A stretch of DNA of 64,000 bases from positions 37,280 to 101,279 of the IMG/VR virus record IMGVR_UViG_3300009788_000093; one strand, written 5' to 3'. The stretch is from a virus. The translations under genes were made by a program, and so were the position numbers. Below, piece after piece: positions 35,619 through 44,111 of the stretch. The stretch's first letter is position 1, and the number at the start of each line of letters is the position of its first letter. Below the pieces are notes generated by a model. The model saw only the letters and a program-made list of their open reading frames with translations, made no database searches and was not told the DNA's origin.

Positions 35619-35819
35619 TTAGCTTTCTGCTGTGTAAGCGTCGATGGCTGCATTCTCAAGTAATTGGATGATGAGCTCCGGTGTCACGTAGCGTGTTTCC
35701 GCCGTCTTCCCGTCGATTGGGTTTGTGTAGCTGAGCTCGATCCTTGTACCGGCTTCGAACAATGTGTAGTTTTGGCTGCCCTCGGTCGGCCTGATTTTCA
35801 TTTGCACGTTTTTCAACAT
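35619..35819 (-). CDS. Small hypothetical protein, first gene after the structured leader
   Basis: The 66-residue protein (GTRIELSYTNPIDGKTAE and ELIIQLLENAAIDAY) appears to be a beta hairpin plus helix. It has a strong AAGGAGG site and directly follows the structured RNA region on the same strand, so it is probably the first gene translated from that transcript. Confidence 0.6.
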   Translation of the reverse strand: MLKNVQMKIRPTEGSQNYTLFEAGTRIELSYTNPIDGKTAETRYVTPELIIQLLENAAIDAYTAES

Positions 35820-35829
35820 AAGTGCCTCC

Positions 35830-36234
35830 TTGTGGTCGCTTCTTTCCGCCTACTTTGAATCACCTGGGTTCTTGTGCTGAGTAACTGCACCATTGTCTAC
35901 GCACCCCTAGTGAGAAGGGATTAGGAATCTTTTAGTTTCCCGAGACAATTCAAAGTAAGCGGTTTGTTAACAAGTTCCAAGGAGCAGCTGGTTGCCATGC
36001 CTCGCCACGGTACGCCGTTAAACGTGTCGCTTGATTGAAGAACCAAACTAAGGATTTTTATTCAATCAGCTACTCTTAGCAACTTGTTATTGCTTGGCTC
36101 TCCCTATGCCCTACTTCCGCGCCTTTCGGCTTTCCCTACGTTTTCGGAGTTCATTCGGCTGAGCTCTTATTTAGTTGTTTCACCGCTCTGACCACTCGGT
36201 TCTGGCGGATTCACTATGTCAAGGTTCGCTTACA
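35830..36234 (-). ncRNA. Large structured non-coding RNA or 5' leader (unassigned)
   Basis: About 400 bases without a gene, downstream of a strong minus-strand promoter. The RNA contains a 15-bp stem (35948-35962 with 35846-35860) whose only non-Watson-Crick pair is U.G on the minus strand and C.A on the plus. Other elements are GCC-GAAA-GGC with a GNRA loop (36121-36130), ACGG-CGTA-CCGT (36007-36018), GATTGAA/TTCAATC (36032-36067), and GTGC/GCAC (35875-35891). A second partner for the long stem's 5' arm, GTAAGCG, lies at 36227-36233, allowing a switch. tRNA genes lie on the same strand downstream. Confidence 0.65.
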
Positions 36235-36240
36235 AACTCT

Positions 36241-36269
36241 ATTATAAAGTATTTTATAAGGGAAGTAAA
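36241..36269 (-). promoter_or_regulatory. Leftward sigma70/sigmaA-type promoter
   Basis: On the minus strand: TTTACT (36264-36269), a 17-base spacer, and perfect TATAAT (36241-36246). Initiation near 36234 would start exactly at the structured leader. It is the only strong leftward promoter seen for the genes down to 31489. Confidence 0.72.
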
Positions 36270-36274
36270 TACTT

Positions 36275-36303
36275 TTTACAAGTTTATTCAGGTTTTTTCT
36301 AAT
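36275..36303 (+). promoter_or_regulatory. Rightward sigma70/sigmaA-type promoter
   Basis: TTTACA (36275-36280), 17-base spacer, TCTAAT (36298-36303). Initiation near 36310 precedes the helicase ATG by about 55 bases. It is back-to-back with the leftward promoter, with only five bases between the two -35 boxes, so the pair forms a divergent early control region. Confidence 0.6.
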
Positions 36304-36365
36304 ATTTATTGTATTTTCTTCTAAAAAGGGTACTTTGGTGCAGCACTGTAGGCGATAATAGAGGT

Positions 36366-38039
36366 ATGACCTTAGCAAAGCTGTCTATTAGCGGTAATCG
36401 TTTCAGGCTCCAAACGGAGTATCAATTCAGGGTAATCCCCAAACAAATACCGGGTAGCAATTGGTCTAAGGCGAAACAGCTTTGGCAAATACCGCTAGGT
36501 TTAGAGAATTATCAAGCTCTTGTTAACGCCTATAACGACATAGGCATTAATGTTGACACAACAGCTCAAGTTGAGCGATACATTCAAACAGCACTATATA
36601 AGATAGAAACCCTTGATAGCATAATTAAAAACGGTTACGAGAATGCCCCTCTATATAGAGAAGGGCTTTATAGTTATCAAAATCAGGGGATCCAGTACCT
36701 AATAACTGCCAAGCGTTGCGTGTTAGCGGATGAAATGGGCCTCGGGAAAACGGTTCAGTCCTTATTGGCTGCCAAGGCTGTTGCTATTGAGGTGGGCAAT
36801 CCCTGCAAGGTGTTAACAGTCGTGAAGAATAATTTGAAGCCTAATTGGGTGGCTGAAATAGCTATGTGGTTGCCCAAGGCTAAAGTTTGGGTATTGGATG
36901 GATCAACTAAGGTTAAGCAAAAGCAGCTAGATGAAGTTGGCGCTGACGAGAGCGGTTTCATTATCGTAAATTATGAAGGCTTGCGGGATCTACCTGAACT
37001 TCAAAAGCGCAAGGACATTGACGTATTGATAGTTGATGAGGCCCACTATCTAGGCAACCGTAAATCCCAAAGGACTAAGGCGGTCAAAAAGGTGAAAAGC
37101 GATTATGCCTTCTTCTTAACCGGCACGCCCATAACGAACAAGGCTGAGGATTTTTGGTCATTGCTCAATATATTAGAGCCTACTTTGTACGGGAGCTATT
37201 GGCGCTTCATGGAAAAGTATTGTGACCTGAGACACAATGGCTTTGGCCTCGAGGTTGTTAAGACCCATAGTGATAAGCTTGCTTACGACCTAAGGCACAT
37301 GACCATTAGGAGGCTTAAGAAGGGCTCTACCGGCGTCCTAAAGGACTTGCCTGATAAGACTCACCAAACGATTTATGTTGAGCTAACAACCCAGCAAAAA
37401 GAAATGTACCGGCAAGCTCTTGAGGATCTATTTGTCAAGGTATCCAACGATGAAGTTATCGATATATCAAGCGTGCTCACTCAGCTTCTAAGGTTCAGGC
37501 AGATAACGGTGTCAGCTAGGACTCTTGACGAGAATATCATTGAAAAGAAAAACAACAAGTTTGAGTTTGTGAAGTATGTATTGGAAAGCACTGCACCTGA
37601 AGATGGCCTGGTTGTCTTTAGTGCGTTCCGCAAGCCGCTACGCTACCTGGCACAATATTTGATTGATGCCAAAGTGTTGAAGGCTAATGACATTGCCTTG
37701 TATGATGGCGAGCCGGAATTGATTGAAGAGTTCCAAGCCGGTAAGCGACGGTTATTCTTGGGCACAATTAAGAAAGCGGAGGGGTACAACCTATACCGAG
37801 CGAGTCGGTGTATTCGGTTGGATAGAGAATGGACGCCGCGCGAAAATGGGCAAGCAGAAGATAGATTGCACCGCATAGGCCAGAAGGAAAATGTGACTAT
37901 ATATGACATAGTGGTAAGGGGGAGTGTGGATGAAATAGTTGAGGAAACTGTAAGCGGGAAATCAAAACTGTTTAAGTCGATTTTTGACAACAAGAAGGTT
38001 TTAGAAAGGGTGATTGCAAGTGGCAAAAACATTGTCTAA
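36366..38039 (+). CDS. SNF2-family DNA helicase/translocase
   Basis: The ATG at 36366 has an AGAGGT site; an upstream TTG extension is less likely. The 557-residue protein has LADEMGLGKTVQS (motif I), LIVDEAHYLGN (DEAH, motif II), FLTGTPITN (motif III) and the C-terminal SNF2 signature ENGQAEDRLHRIGQ (motif VI). A short N-terminal part before the helicase core resembles the SMARCAL1/HARP-type front. It remodels forks or strips proteins from DNA in phage replication. Confidence 0.93.
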   Translation: MTLAKLSISGNRFRLQTEYQFRVIPKQIPGSNWSKAKQLWQIPLGLENYQALVNAYNDIGINVDTTAQVERYIQTALYKIETLDSIIKNGYENAPLYREGLYSYQNQGIQYLITAKRCVLADEMGLGKTVQSLLAAKAVAIEVGNPCKVLTVVKNNLKPNWVAEIAMWLPKAKVWVLDGSTKVKQKQLDEVGADESGFIIVNYEGLRDLPELQKRKDIDVLIVDEAHYLGNRKSQRTKAVKKVKSDYAFFLTGTPITNKAEDFWSLLNILEPTLYGSYWRFMEKYCDLRHNGFGLEVVKTHSDKLAYDLRHMTIRRLKKGSTGVLKDLPDKTHQTIYVELTTQQKEMYRQALEDLFVKVSNDEVIDISSVLTQLLRFRQITVSARTLDENIIEKKNNKFEFVKYVLESTAPEDGLVVFSAFRKPLRYLAQYLIDAKVLKANDIALYDGEPELIEEFQAGKRRLFLGTIKKAEGYNLYRASRCIRLDREWTPRENGQAEDRLHRIGQKENVTIYDIVVRGSVDEIVEETVSGKSKLFKSIFDNKKVLERVIASGKNIV

Positions 38040-38205
38040 AGGTGCGAACGAAGAAATTGCGTTCCTTCGAAGAAGGATAGCGAGAGCCTACGGCAATGGC
38101 GATATTGATAAGGCTAGATTTGATAGCCTCATCGAAAGACTGGAAGGGCTTAAAGCGGAGATTGAAGAACTAGGGGGTGAAGGTGCCGAAACTACAAGTT
38201 CTTAG
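38020..38205 (+). CDS. Small coiled-coil protein
   Basis: The GTG at 38020 with AAAGGGTGA seven bases upstream gives 61 residues: KGANEEIAFLRRRIARAYGNG then a Lys/Glu-rich helix. Overlaps the helicase end and the nuclease start. Possibly an accessory of one of them; no family recognised. Confidence 0.6.
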   Translation: MAKTLSKGANEEIAFLRRRIARAYGNGDIDKARFDSLIERLEGLKAEIEELGGEGAETTSS

Positions 38206-39241
38206 CAACAGCAAGCGGAATTCTTACTTGGGTTGCGAAGCTAAATATTATTGGGAGTTCGTTCGTCGGTTAAGGCCGAAAGTAACACCGCGCTCCCTAT
38301 GGTTGGGCAGCTTAATCCATGAAGCATTGGCTGAGTTCTATTTGACGATTAAAAATTTGATGAACGATGGTCGAATACGGGGTGTTGTAACTAAGCCAGA
38401 AGCTTACCGTGAAGCCAGAGCACGAGCCCTAGCAAAATTCGCAGATAAGTACGATGAAGAAATGCAATATCTGCTTACGTTGCCGGACAATCAGTTTGAT
38501 CTTGAGGCCCAAGAGCGTGCTCAGGAAGACTTCCATTTAGGCGTTTCAATGCTGAATCAGTATCATCGGTTTGCGCTAGAACAAGATGACTTTGCCGTGA
38601 TTGATGTGGAGTGCGAATTTGAACTTCGGTTGCCCGGAACGAATATTGTGCTTAAGGCACACATTGATTTACTGGGCAAGCTCCCTGACGGAACGCCGCT
38701 TATCCGTGAACACAAAACGGCAAGCAGCCTTTACGACAACTACATTGATTTACAACTAGACACACAGCCTACTGTTTATTCCTTAATGATGAAAGAACAT
38801 TATGGTTGGGTGCGCCCTAGGATTGAGTACAATTTTTTGAAGAAAGTTGCGTTGTCTGAGCCTAAAGTCTTGAAGAACAAAAAGTTAAGTGTGGCAAAAA
38901 ACCAATTGACAACACCGAGGCTTTATCGGGCAGCCATTGAGAGAGAAGGGCTCCAAGAGGTTGATTATGAGGAGTATCTTGATTACCTTGAAACTAACCC
39001 GATAAAGACCAACCACATTGAGCGCGTTACCCGGAATGAGTACGAGATTAATCATGACGTTCAATCGCTGAAGTCTGTTGCTAAATTAATGCGGCAGGTA
39101 GGACAAAGAGAGCCTATTATGACGCCGTCTCATTGGTGTAGAAGTTGTTCTTACAATTCTCTTTGTAAGGTTAAGATCGCTGGGGGCGGTGTTGAAGACG
39201 TAGTTAATGCCTTGTTTAAAGAAGCAGATTATTTACCTTAG
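38183..39241 (+). CDS. Cas4/RecB-like PD-(D/E)XK nuclease with Fe-S cluster
   Basis: The GTG at 38183 follows GGGGGTGA closely. The 352-residue protein has an N-terminal YLGCEAKYYWEF Cys, the nuclease core DVECEFELRLPG, LKAHIDLLGKLPDGT, REHKTASSLYDNYI, then QPTVYSL, and a C-terminal CRSCSYNSLC. The four cysteines fit a 4Fe-4S cluster as in Cas4/AddB. It likely resects DNA ends for the adjacent single-strand annealing system. Confidence 0.87.
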   Translation: MPKLQVLSNSKRNSYLGCEAKYYWEFVRRLRPKVTPRSLWLGSLIHEALAEFYLTIKNLMNDGRIRGVVTKPEAYREARARALAKFADKYDEEMQYLLTLPDNQFDLEAQERAQEDFHLGVSMLNQYHRFALEQDDFAVIDVECEFELRLPGTNIVLKAHIDLLGKLPDGTPLIREHKTASSLYDNYIDLQLDTQPTVYSLMMKEHYGWVRPRIEYNFLKKVALSEPKVLKNKKLSVAKNQLTTPRLYRAAIEREGLQEVDYEEYLDYLETNPIKTNHIERVTRNEYEINHDVQSLKSVAKLMRQVGQREPIMTPSHWCRSCSYNSLCKVKIAGGGVEDVVNALFKEADYLP

Positions 39242-39251
39242 GGGGTGAAAG

Positions 39252-39992
39252 ATGGGAATTGAAGAACTAATTAAGCCGATAGCCGATATTCAAGAAGAAG
39301 AAACTTACAGCATTATTATCTACGGTGAACCAAAAGTTGGGAAAACTCGACTTGCTTCAACCATGGGGGAAAAATACCGGACGCTCTTGATTGATACCGA
39401 AAGTGGCACAAAATCAATCGACCGGGACATACCTCACCTAGATGGTGTTCGGCTTGAGGGTGGATATCCTCAAATGTTGAAGTTGTACGAATATTTGGCA
39501 AAGGGGGATAGCGGTTATGAGGCCGTCATAATTGATAACCTTAGGGATCTAGAGGATAGGATTATGCGGCATACGATCCATGAGTTTGCCAGCGTTAAAC
39601 GACCGTATGGAGATTCGCCGGGTCAAAGTGATTATGGTCGCACTATGGATTTGTTGGTGAGAACGATTAAGGGTTTTCGTGACTTACCGATGCATGTTAT
39701 TTTCGTGACTTGGGAAAAGCTTCAAAAGGATGAAGACGTTGGCAGCAAGCTAGTGCCAGCTATCGTCGGGAAGTCATTGCCTGAAGAGGTTATAGGCTAC
39801 ATAGATATATGTGCTCGGATGTACAAGCAACAAACTGACGATGGAGTAAAGACTAAACTTCTGTTCACCAGCATACCGCATATTGCGGCTGGGGATAGAA
39901 CGGGGAAACTTCCTGATGTAATGGAAGACCCAACAATGTCTAAGATATTTGGATACCTGGAAGGGGACAAGAAAAAAGATGGTAAGGGTTAA
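39252..39992 (+). CDS. Sak4-like RecA-fold ATPase (AAA_24)
   Basis: The 246-residue protein has Walker A YGEPKVGKTRLAS (residues 22-34), LLIDTESGTKSID, Walker B AVIIDNLRDLED, and VIFVTWEKLQKDED, the pattern of phage Sak4 recombinases/annealing ATPases. It sits between the nuclease and an SSB-like gene, the usual recombination trio. Confidence 0.85.
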   Translation: MGIEELIKPIADIQEEETYSIIIYGEPKVGKTRLASTMGEKYRTLLIDTESGTKSIDRDIPHLDGVRLEGGYPQMLKLYEYLAKGDSGYEAVIIDNLRDLEDRIMRHTIHEFASVKRPYGDSPGQSDYGRTMDLLVRTIKGFRDLPMHVIFVTWEKLQKDEDVGSKLVPAIVGKSLPEEVIGYIDICARMYKQQTDDGVKTKLLFTSIPHIAAGDRTGKLPDVMEDPTMSKIFGYLEGDKKKDGKG

Positions 39993-40392
39993 CACAAACA
40001 GCGAGCGCGGCGCACTTCTGCCTGACGGTGATTATGAGGTGAAGGTGGAAAAGGCTATCGAAAAAGAAAAAGAAGAAACCGGCAACGTTAGTGTTCAAAT
40101 TGACGTAAAGGTTATGGAAGGAAACTACGAGGGGCAAATGATTCGTGACTGGCTTCCGTTCTCCGAAAATGCTCTTTGGCGGACGCTCCCGATTATTAGG
40201 GGGATGGGAATCGACGTCCCTGAAGCTAGGGATGATTGGAACTTTGATCCCGCGTCTTTGAGTGGCTTGAATTTCGTGGCTACATTTACGCAACACACTT
40301 ACGGGGGCAATACTAGGAACATCATTTCGGCAACTAATGCGAGCGACAAAAAGTTCGGAGGAAAAGCGATTAGCGACGACATTCCGTTCTAG
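39979..40392 (+). CDS. SSB-like protein (DUF669-type)
   Basis: The ATG at 39979 overlaps the Sak4 end. The 137-residue protein is beta-rich (LPDGDYEVKVEKA, QIDVKVMEGNYEGQMIRDWL) and ends with the acidic tip SDDIPF, the classic C-terminal interaction tail of SSB proteins. It is probably the phage ssDNA-binding protein and is followed by a terminator. An in-frame start at 39949 is less likely. Confidence 0.75.
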   Translation: MVRVNTNSERGALLPDGDYEVKVEKAIEKEKEETGNVSVQIDVKVMEGNYEGQMIRDWLPFSENALWRTLPIIRGMGIDVPEARDDWNFDPASLSGLNFVATFTQHTYGGNTRNIISATNASDKKFGGKAISDDIPF

Positions 40393-40420
40393 CTAGTGGC
40401 GCAATATTGAGCACAAAATT

Positions 40421-40453
40421 GACCGGGTGGCTTCAAACTGCCCGGTCTTTTTC
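40421..40453 (+). terminator. Rho-independent terminator
   Basis: GACCGGG/CCCGGTC perfect 7-bp stem with a 13-base loop and TTTTTC tail. Ends the helicase-to-SSB transcript and opens the long non-coding region. Confidence 0.85.
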
Positions 40454-40980
40454 TCGTTAAAATAAGTAAGCGAGCGTAGTTAAAAAGGCGGAGACATAGT
40501 CAATAAGCATCATGAAACAGGTTTTTGAAATAGTGATCCTTATACGAGCGCTTTTGTGAAGTCCGTAAGCATTGCGAATACGGTTTAAACATTGCGAAAA
40601 AAGGCGGTATGTCTAGCCCGACGCTGCTACCAGGGGGTTCTTAAAACGCTAGCGAGCGGCGAAAAAAGTTGACAAGCGCTCTACCGGGGGTTACGTGAAA
40701 AAAAAATTATGTGACCCCTAAAGGGTAATAAACTTTTAGTGAAAATTTATTTTTGAAAAATAAATCTGCCTCACCGGGGGTCAATAATTTTTTTCGTGAT
40801 TCCGTAACCTGCGGGTTCTTATTATTACGTTAATAGTAATTCCCTAATTACACAAATAGGCATATGTGTAAAATATGTAAAAGTGATATGTCTAATGCGT
40901 TTTTGTAGGTAGCGAGCGGTGTTTTAAAACTTTCTGAAAATAGTTGGTTATGGCACAACATTATGTATTATGATAGTTAT
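40454..40980. other. Non-coding region with repeats and AT-rich palindrome, possible replication origin
   Basis: No credible gene in this stretch. It holds three copies of AGCGAGCG (about 40469, 40652, 40914; two as TAGCGAGCGG), two copies of ACATTGCGAA-like sequence (about 40570 and 40590), repeated ACCGGGGGT-type blocks (about 40630, 40682, 40773), a perfect AT palindrome ATTTATTTTT-G-AAAAATAAAT (40745-40765) and TACACA...TGTGTA (about 40850-40871). Repeats plus AT-rich dyads between SSB and primase genes fit an origin. No match to a known iteron was established. Confidence 0.5.
40944..40971 (+). promoter_or_regulatory. Candidate promoter of the primase leader
   Basis: TTGGTT (40944-40949), 16-base spacer, TATTAT (40966-40971). 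The RNA would begin near 40978 and enter the folded leader. Moderate match only. Confidence 0.4.
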
Positions 40981-40988
40981 TGTAAGGT

Positions 40989-41151
40989 GGTCACGGAAAG
41001 AAAAAGAAAGGAGCGTATACAATAAACCTTCAAGCCCCAAGAGTGAACCTCAGTAAGTTTCTGCCTGTGACCGGGCTCTCCTTTTTTGAGATTGTTACTG
41101 TTCAAACAATCTCCTCCTTTCGGACTTACTGCGGTTCACCCTTAGGGCTTG
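40989..41151 (+). ncRNA. Structured RNA leader upstream of the primase gene
   Basis: A long stepped hairpin: CAAGCCC/GGGCTTG (41031-41037 with 41145-41151), GTGAACC/GGTTCAC (41043-41049 with 41133-41139) and CAGTAAGT/ACTTACTG (41051-41058 with 41124-41131), capped by GAGATTGTT/AACAATCTC (41088-41096 with 41105-41113). GGTCAC at 40989 can also pair with GTGACC at 41067, and a GAAAGGAG site with CTCCTTTC at 41114-41121. Alternative pairings suggest a regulatory leader or a small RNA. Confidence 0.6.
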
Positions 41152-41164
41152 TCATTTTATTAGG

Positions 41165-41185
41165 AATATCTATATCATAGATATT
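41165..41185. promoter_or_regulatory. Perfect AT-rich dyad (possible operator)
   Basis: AATATCTAT-ATC-ATAGATATT, a 9-bp inverted repeat, followed by T-rich and highly AT-rich sequence to 41240. Could be an operator, a weak terminator or part of an unwinding element. Confidence 0.45.
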
Positions 41186-41262
41186 TCTTTTTTCTATTTA
41201 TCTATTATTTAGTATTTATTATTTAGTTATCTATTTAACTCTCTCAAAAGGAGAGGGTTAAA

Positions 41263-41337
41263 GTGACCAATAAAGTAGAAAGTGTGCCTATATGGCAAAA
41301 TATTACTCATTCTATAAACAATATTTCGAAAAACTAA
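41263..41337 (+). CDS. Possible 24-residue leader peptide overlapping the primase start
   Basis: A GTG at 41263 sits at ideal distance from AAAAGGAGAGGG, the best ribosome site here, and opens a 24-codon frame that runs through the primase ATG. The primase ATG at 41292 has only a weak site of its own, so translation of the leader may deliver ribosomes to it. Confidence 0.35.
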   Translation: MTNKVESVPIWQNITHSINNISKN

Positions 41338-44111
41338 GAAACAAAGAAGGTGAAAATCAGGTATCGTGCTGCTTTCACGACAAAGACGAAAACCCCTCAA
41401 TGTCAATCAATTTGACAACCGGCAAATATATGTGCTTTGCCTGCGGTGAGGCCGGTGATGCTTATAACTTTCATCGTAAACAGCATAATAGTAATTTTCC
41501 CACCGCTAAGAAGGCAGTTGAAAAAGCTACCGGCGAATGGGTTGACGATGATGAACCTCAGAAGAAGCAACCCAAACAGCCTATCAAGGTCAATATTAGA
41601 ACTGAGAAAGAATATCAAACTCTAGAAAAAGAAGTTAAGGCTTGGCACGAAACCTTAATGAAATCTTCTAAGAAGAAAAAGTGGCTTGAAACTAAACGAG
41701 GAATATCGGAAAAAACCATAAAGAAATACCAGTTAGGTTGGGACTTCGAGCGGCTCACTATCCCCATCAAGGACGCGCAAGGACGCATTGTAAACGTTCG
41801 TAAATACAAACCGGGAGCTAAGGGCAAAGAACCTAAGATGACGTCTTACAAGCGGGGGCATGGCGCAGCAAGGCTATTCCCGGTTACTTCTTTAGATGAT
41901 GATACTATTTTGATATGCGAGGGCGAGATGGATGCCATTATTGCCAATCAGTTAGGGTTCAACGCAGTTACTGTCACGGGCGGAGCGGGTACTTGGAAGG
42001 AAGAATGGAACGCCTTATTTAAGGGCAAAGAAGTTTATATTTGTTATGACGTTGATGCACCGGGCACTTCCGGAGCCAGAAAGGTAGCTCAAAACTTATT
42101 TAGGGTAGCCAGTGTTACCAAGATTGTATTGCTACCTTTGGAGGAAAAGGGTTCAGACATTACTGATTATTTCCACGGTAATGGCCAAGGTAAGAAAGAC
42201 TTCCAGGGCTTGATGGCACGATCGCCTGATTATGAACAAACTGAAAAAGAAAAAGGTAAGGACTTCCCAATTGATACGCACTTAAGCACTTCCGATAGGG
42301 CTGCGCTCACAGGCAAGAGGTGTAGAATAAATGCAATTGTAGCCGGGAAGGGGGAATCCTCATTTACAATTCCCTCCAAAGTTAAATATAAATGCGATCG
42401 ACCTGGTGACAAAAAGTGTACCTTGTGCAGCCTGCAATATAGTGGGGAAAAGATTCAAGAGTTTAACGCTCAAGATCCAGTTGTTTTAGAAATGATTAAT
42501 GTCAACAAAGATAGATTATGGGAAGTTATACGAAAAAAAGCAGCAGTCTTCAAAGGCTGCGGCAATGTTAGCCGGGAAACCAAAGGATATATGAATATTG
42601 AGATGGTTCACCTCATACCTGAAGTAGATGCCGGGGAAACAGAACAAAATTATGTTCGAGCAATGGGTTTTTATGTGGGGCACGGGCTTGTAGCTAATCA
42701 ATCATATACGCTTGTAGCGCTATCGACCGTTGAGCCCAAAACTCAGCACACTACCTTATTAATAGAAATAGCGGAGTTGGCTCAAGATAGCGTTATGGCA
42801 TTTGAATTAACACCGGAGATAAAGAAAGAACTTGAGGTTTTTCAATGTGCGCCTAACGATGATGCTATTGAGCATAAGCTAAAGAAAATACATGAAGATT
42901 TAACAGATAATGTAACCCAAATATATGGCCGTAATGATTTATTGATGGCGATAGATCTAGTAATACATTCAGGATTATCATTCAACTTTCAAGGCAAGCG
43001 GCTCAAACGTGGTTGGTGTGAGTGCATGCTCTTAGGCGACACCAGGACGGGCAAAACGGAAGCTGTTCAATCATTGATGAGTCATTACCGAGTGGGCGAA
43101 ATGGTTACGGGGGAAAGCTCAAGTAAGGCCGGATTAACTGGGGGTATGATACCAACCGCAAATGGTTGGCTTATTGCTTGGGGAAAAATACCGCTAAATG
43201 ATCGCAGGCTTGTAGCTATTGATGAAGTCACTGGCTTAAGCCAAGCAAAGATAGGCGAAATGTCGGGAATCAGGAGTAGCGGTATTGCCGAAATTACGAT
43301 GGTTCAAACATCTAAAACTCACGCCAGAACTAGGCTTATTTGGATCAGTAACCCCAGGGATAATAGGCCGCTTAGCGAGTACCCTTTCGGCATTGAAGCT
43401 ATCAAGGATATTATCGGTAAGCCCGAAGATATCAGCCGCTTTGACTTCGCTATCAGTTGTGCCACTGAAGAAGTTGACCCGGATATCATTAACCAAGGCG
43501 AAAAAGATAAGAAGGAGCATATATATACAGCTGATCTTTGCAATAAGCTAGTTCTTTGGGCCTGGAGCCGAAGGTCGGAGCAAATTGAGTTTAAGCCGAA
43601 AGCAGTTAAGGCTATCTTGGGGCATGCCAAACTAATGGGCAAGAATTTTAGTTCGACTATCCCCTTAGTTGAGGGTGCTGATCAGCGAATCAAGATAGCC
43701 CGATTATCAGTATCCATGGCGGCGAGGCTTTTCAGTACGGACGAAACCGGCGAAAAGATCATAGTTGAGCCTGCCCACGTGACCAAGGTGGTAGAGTTTT
43801 TATATGAGATTTACAACAAAGGCAGCTTAGGCTATTCCCACTACAGTGACACTAAACTGGCAAACAAGCGTAAGGTTGAAGAACGCTTAACGAAAATTAA
43901 GGAGTTTTTGGCCGATAAAGAAACGTTGCGGGAGCTGTTTTACAACACCCGGTATGTTAGGGTGAAGGATATGATTATTTGGTTGGATGAAGATAAACAG
44001 ACTTGCGAAGGTTGGACGAGATTTATGTTGCTTAACGGCTTGCTTAAACAAAATACAAACGGCTACGAAAAGACGGCGGAGTTCATCAAGATATTGAGAG
44101 GTGTAATGTGA
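41292..44111 (+). CDS. Primase-helicase: zinc finger and Toprim fused to MCM-type AAA+ helicase
   Basis: The 939-residue protein begins with a CHC2-like zinc domain (CCFHDKDENPSM, CFACG, residues 26-51), a helical link and a Toprim domain (ILICEGEMDAI near 207, CYDVDAPGT near 252). An MCM N-terminal-like region follows with a zinc motif KCDRPGDKKCTLC near 367. The AAA+ core has Walker A GDTRTGKTEAV (near 582), the MCM hallmark GESSSKAGLTGGM (near 606), Walker B LVAIDEVTG, sensor WISNPRD and finger ISRFD (near 715). It should prime and unwind at the phage fork. DnaG-type priming joined to an MCM motor is unusual. Confidence 0.9.
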   Translation: MAKYYSFYKQYFEKLRNKEGENQVSCCFHDKDENPSMSINLTTGKYMCFACGEAGDAYNFHRKQHNSNFPTAKKAVEKATGEWVDDDEPQKKQPKQPIKVNIRTEKEYQTLEKEVKAWHETLMKSSKKKKWLETKRGISEKTIKKYQLGWDFERLTIPIKDAQGRIVNVRKYKPGAKGKEPKMTSYKRGHGAARLFPVTSLDDDTILICEGEMDAIIANQLGFNAVTVTGGAGTWKEEWNALFKGKEVYICYDVDAPGTSGARKVAQNLFRVASVTKIVLLPLEEKGSDITDYFHGNGQGKKDFQGLMARSPDYEQTEKEKGKDFPIDTHLSTSDRAALTGKRCRINAIVAGKGESSFTIPSKVKYKCDRPGDKKCTLCSLQYSGEKIQEFNAQDPVVLEMINVNKDRLWEVIRKKAAVFKGCGNVSRETKGYMNIEMVHLIPEVDAGETEQNYVRAMGFYVGHGLVANQSYTLVALSTVEPKTQHTTLLIEIAELAQDSVMAFELTPEIKKELEVFQCAPNDDAIEHKLKKIHEDLTDNVTQIYGRNDLLMAIDLVIHSGLSFNFQGKRLKRGWCECMLLGDTRTGKTEAVQSLMSHYRVGEMVTGESSSKAGLTGGMIPTANGWLIAWGKIPLNDRRLVAIDEVTGLSQAKIGEMSGIRSSGIAEITMVQTSKTHARTRLIWISNPRDNRPLSEYPFGIEAIKDIIGKPEDISRFDFAISCATEEVDPDIINQGEKDKKEHIYTADLCNKLVLWAWSRRSEQIEFKPKAVKAILGHAKLMGKNFSSTIPLVEGADQRIKIARLSVSMAARLFSTDETGEKIIVEPAHVTKVVEFLYEIYNKGSLGYSHYSDTKLANKRKVEERLTKIKEFLADKETLRELFYNTRYVRVKDMIIWLDEDKQTCEGWTRFMLLNGLLKQNTNGYEKTAEFIKILRGVM

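Noticed and set aside
35830-36234. Group I intron, RNase P or tmRNA as identity of the structured region
   Set aside because: No P-Q-R-S core elements, no GAGGAAAGTC-type RNase P motif and no tRNA-like end pair were found, and no split gene flanks it.
40682-40723. Terminator from the GGGGTTACGTGA...TTATGTGACCCC stem
   Set aside because: Stem needs several G.U pairs and no T-run follows on the plus strand.
41016-41179. A 55-codon frame starting at an ATA eight bases after AAAGGAG
   Set aside because: ATA starts are very rare and the same bases form a long stepped hairpin, so structure explains the sequence better than coding.
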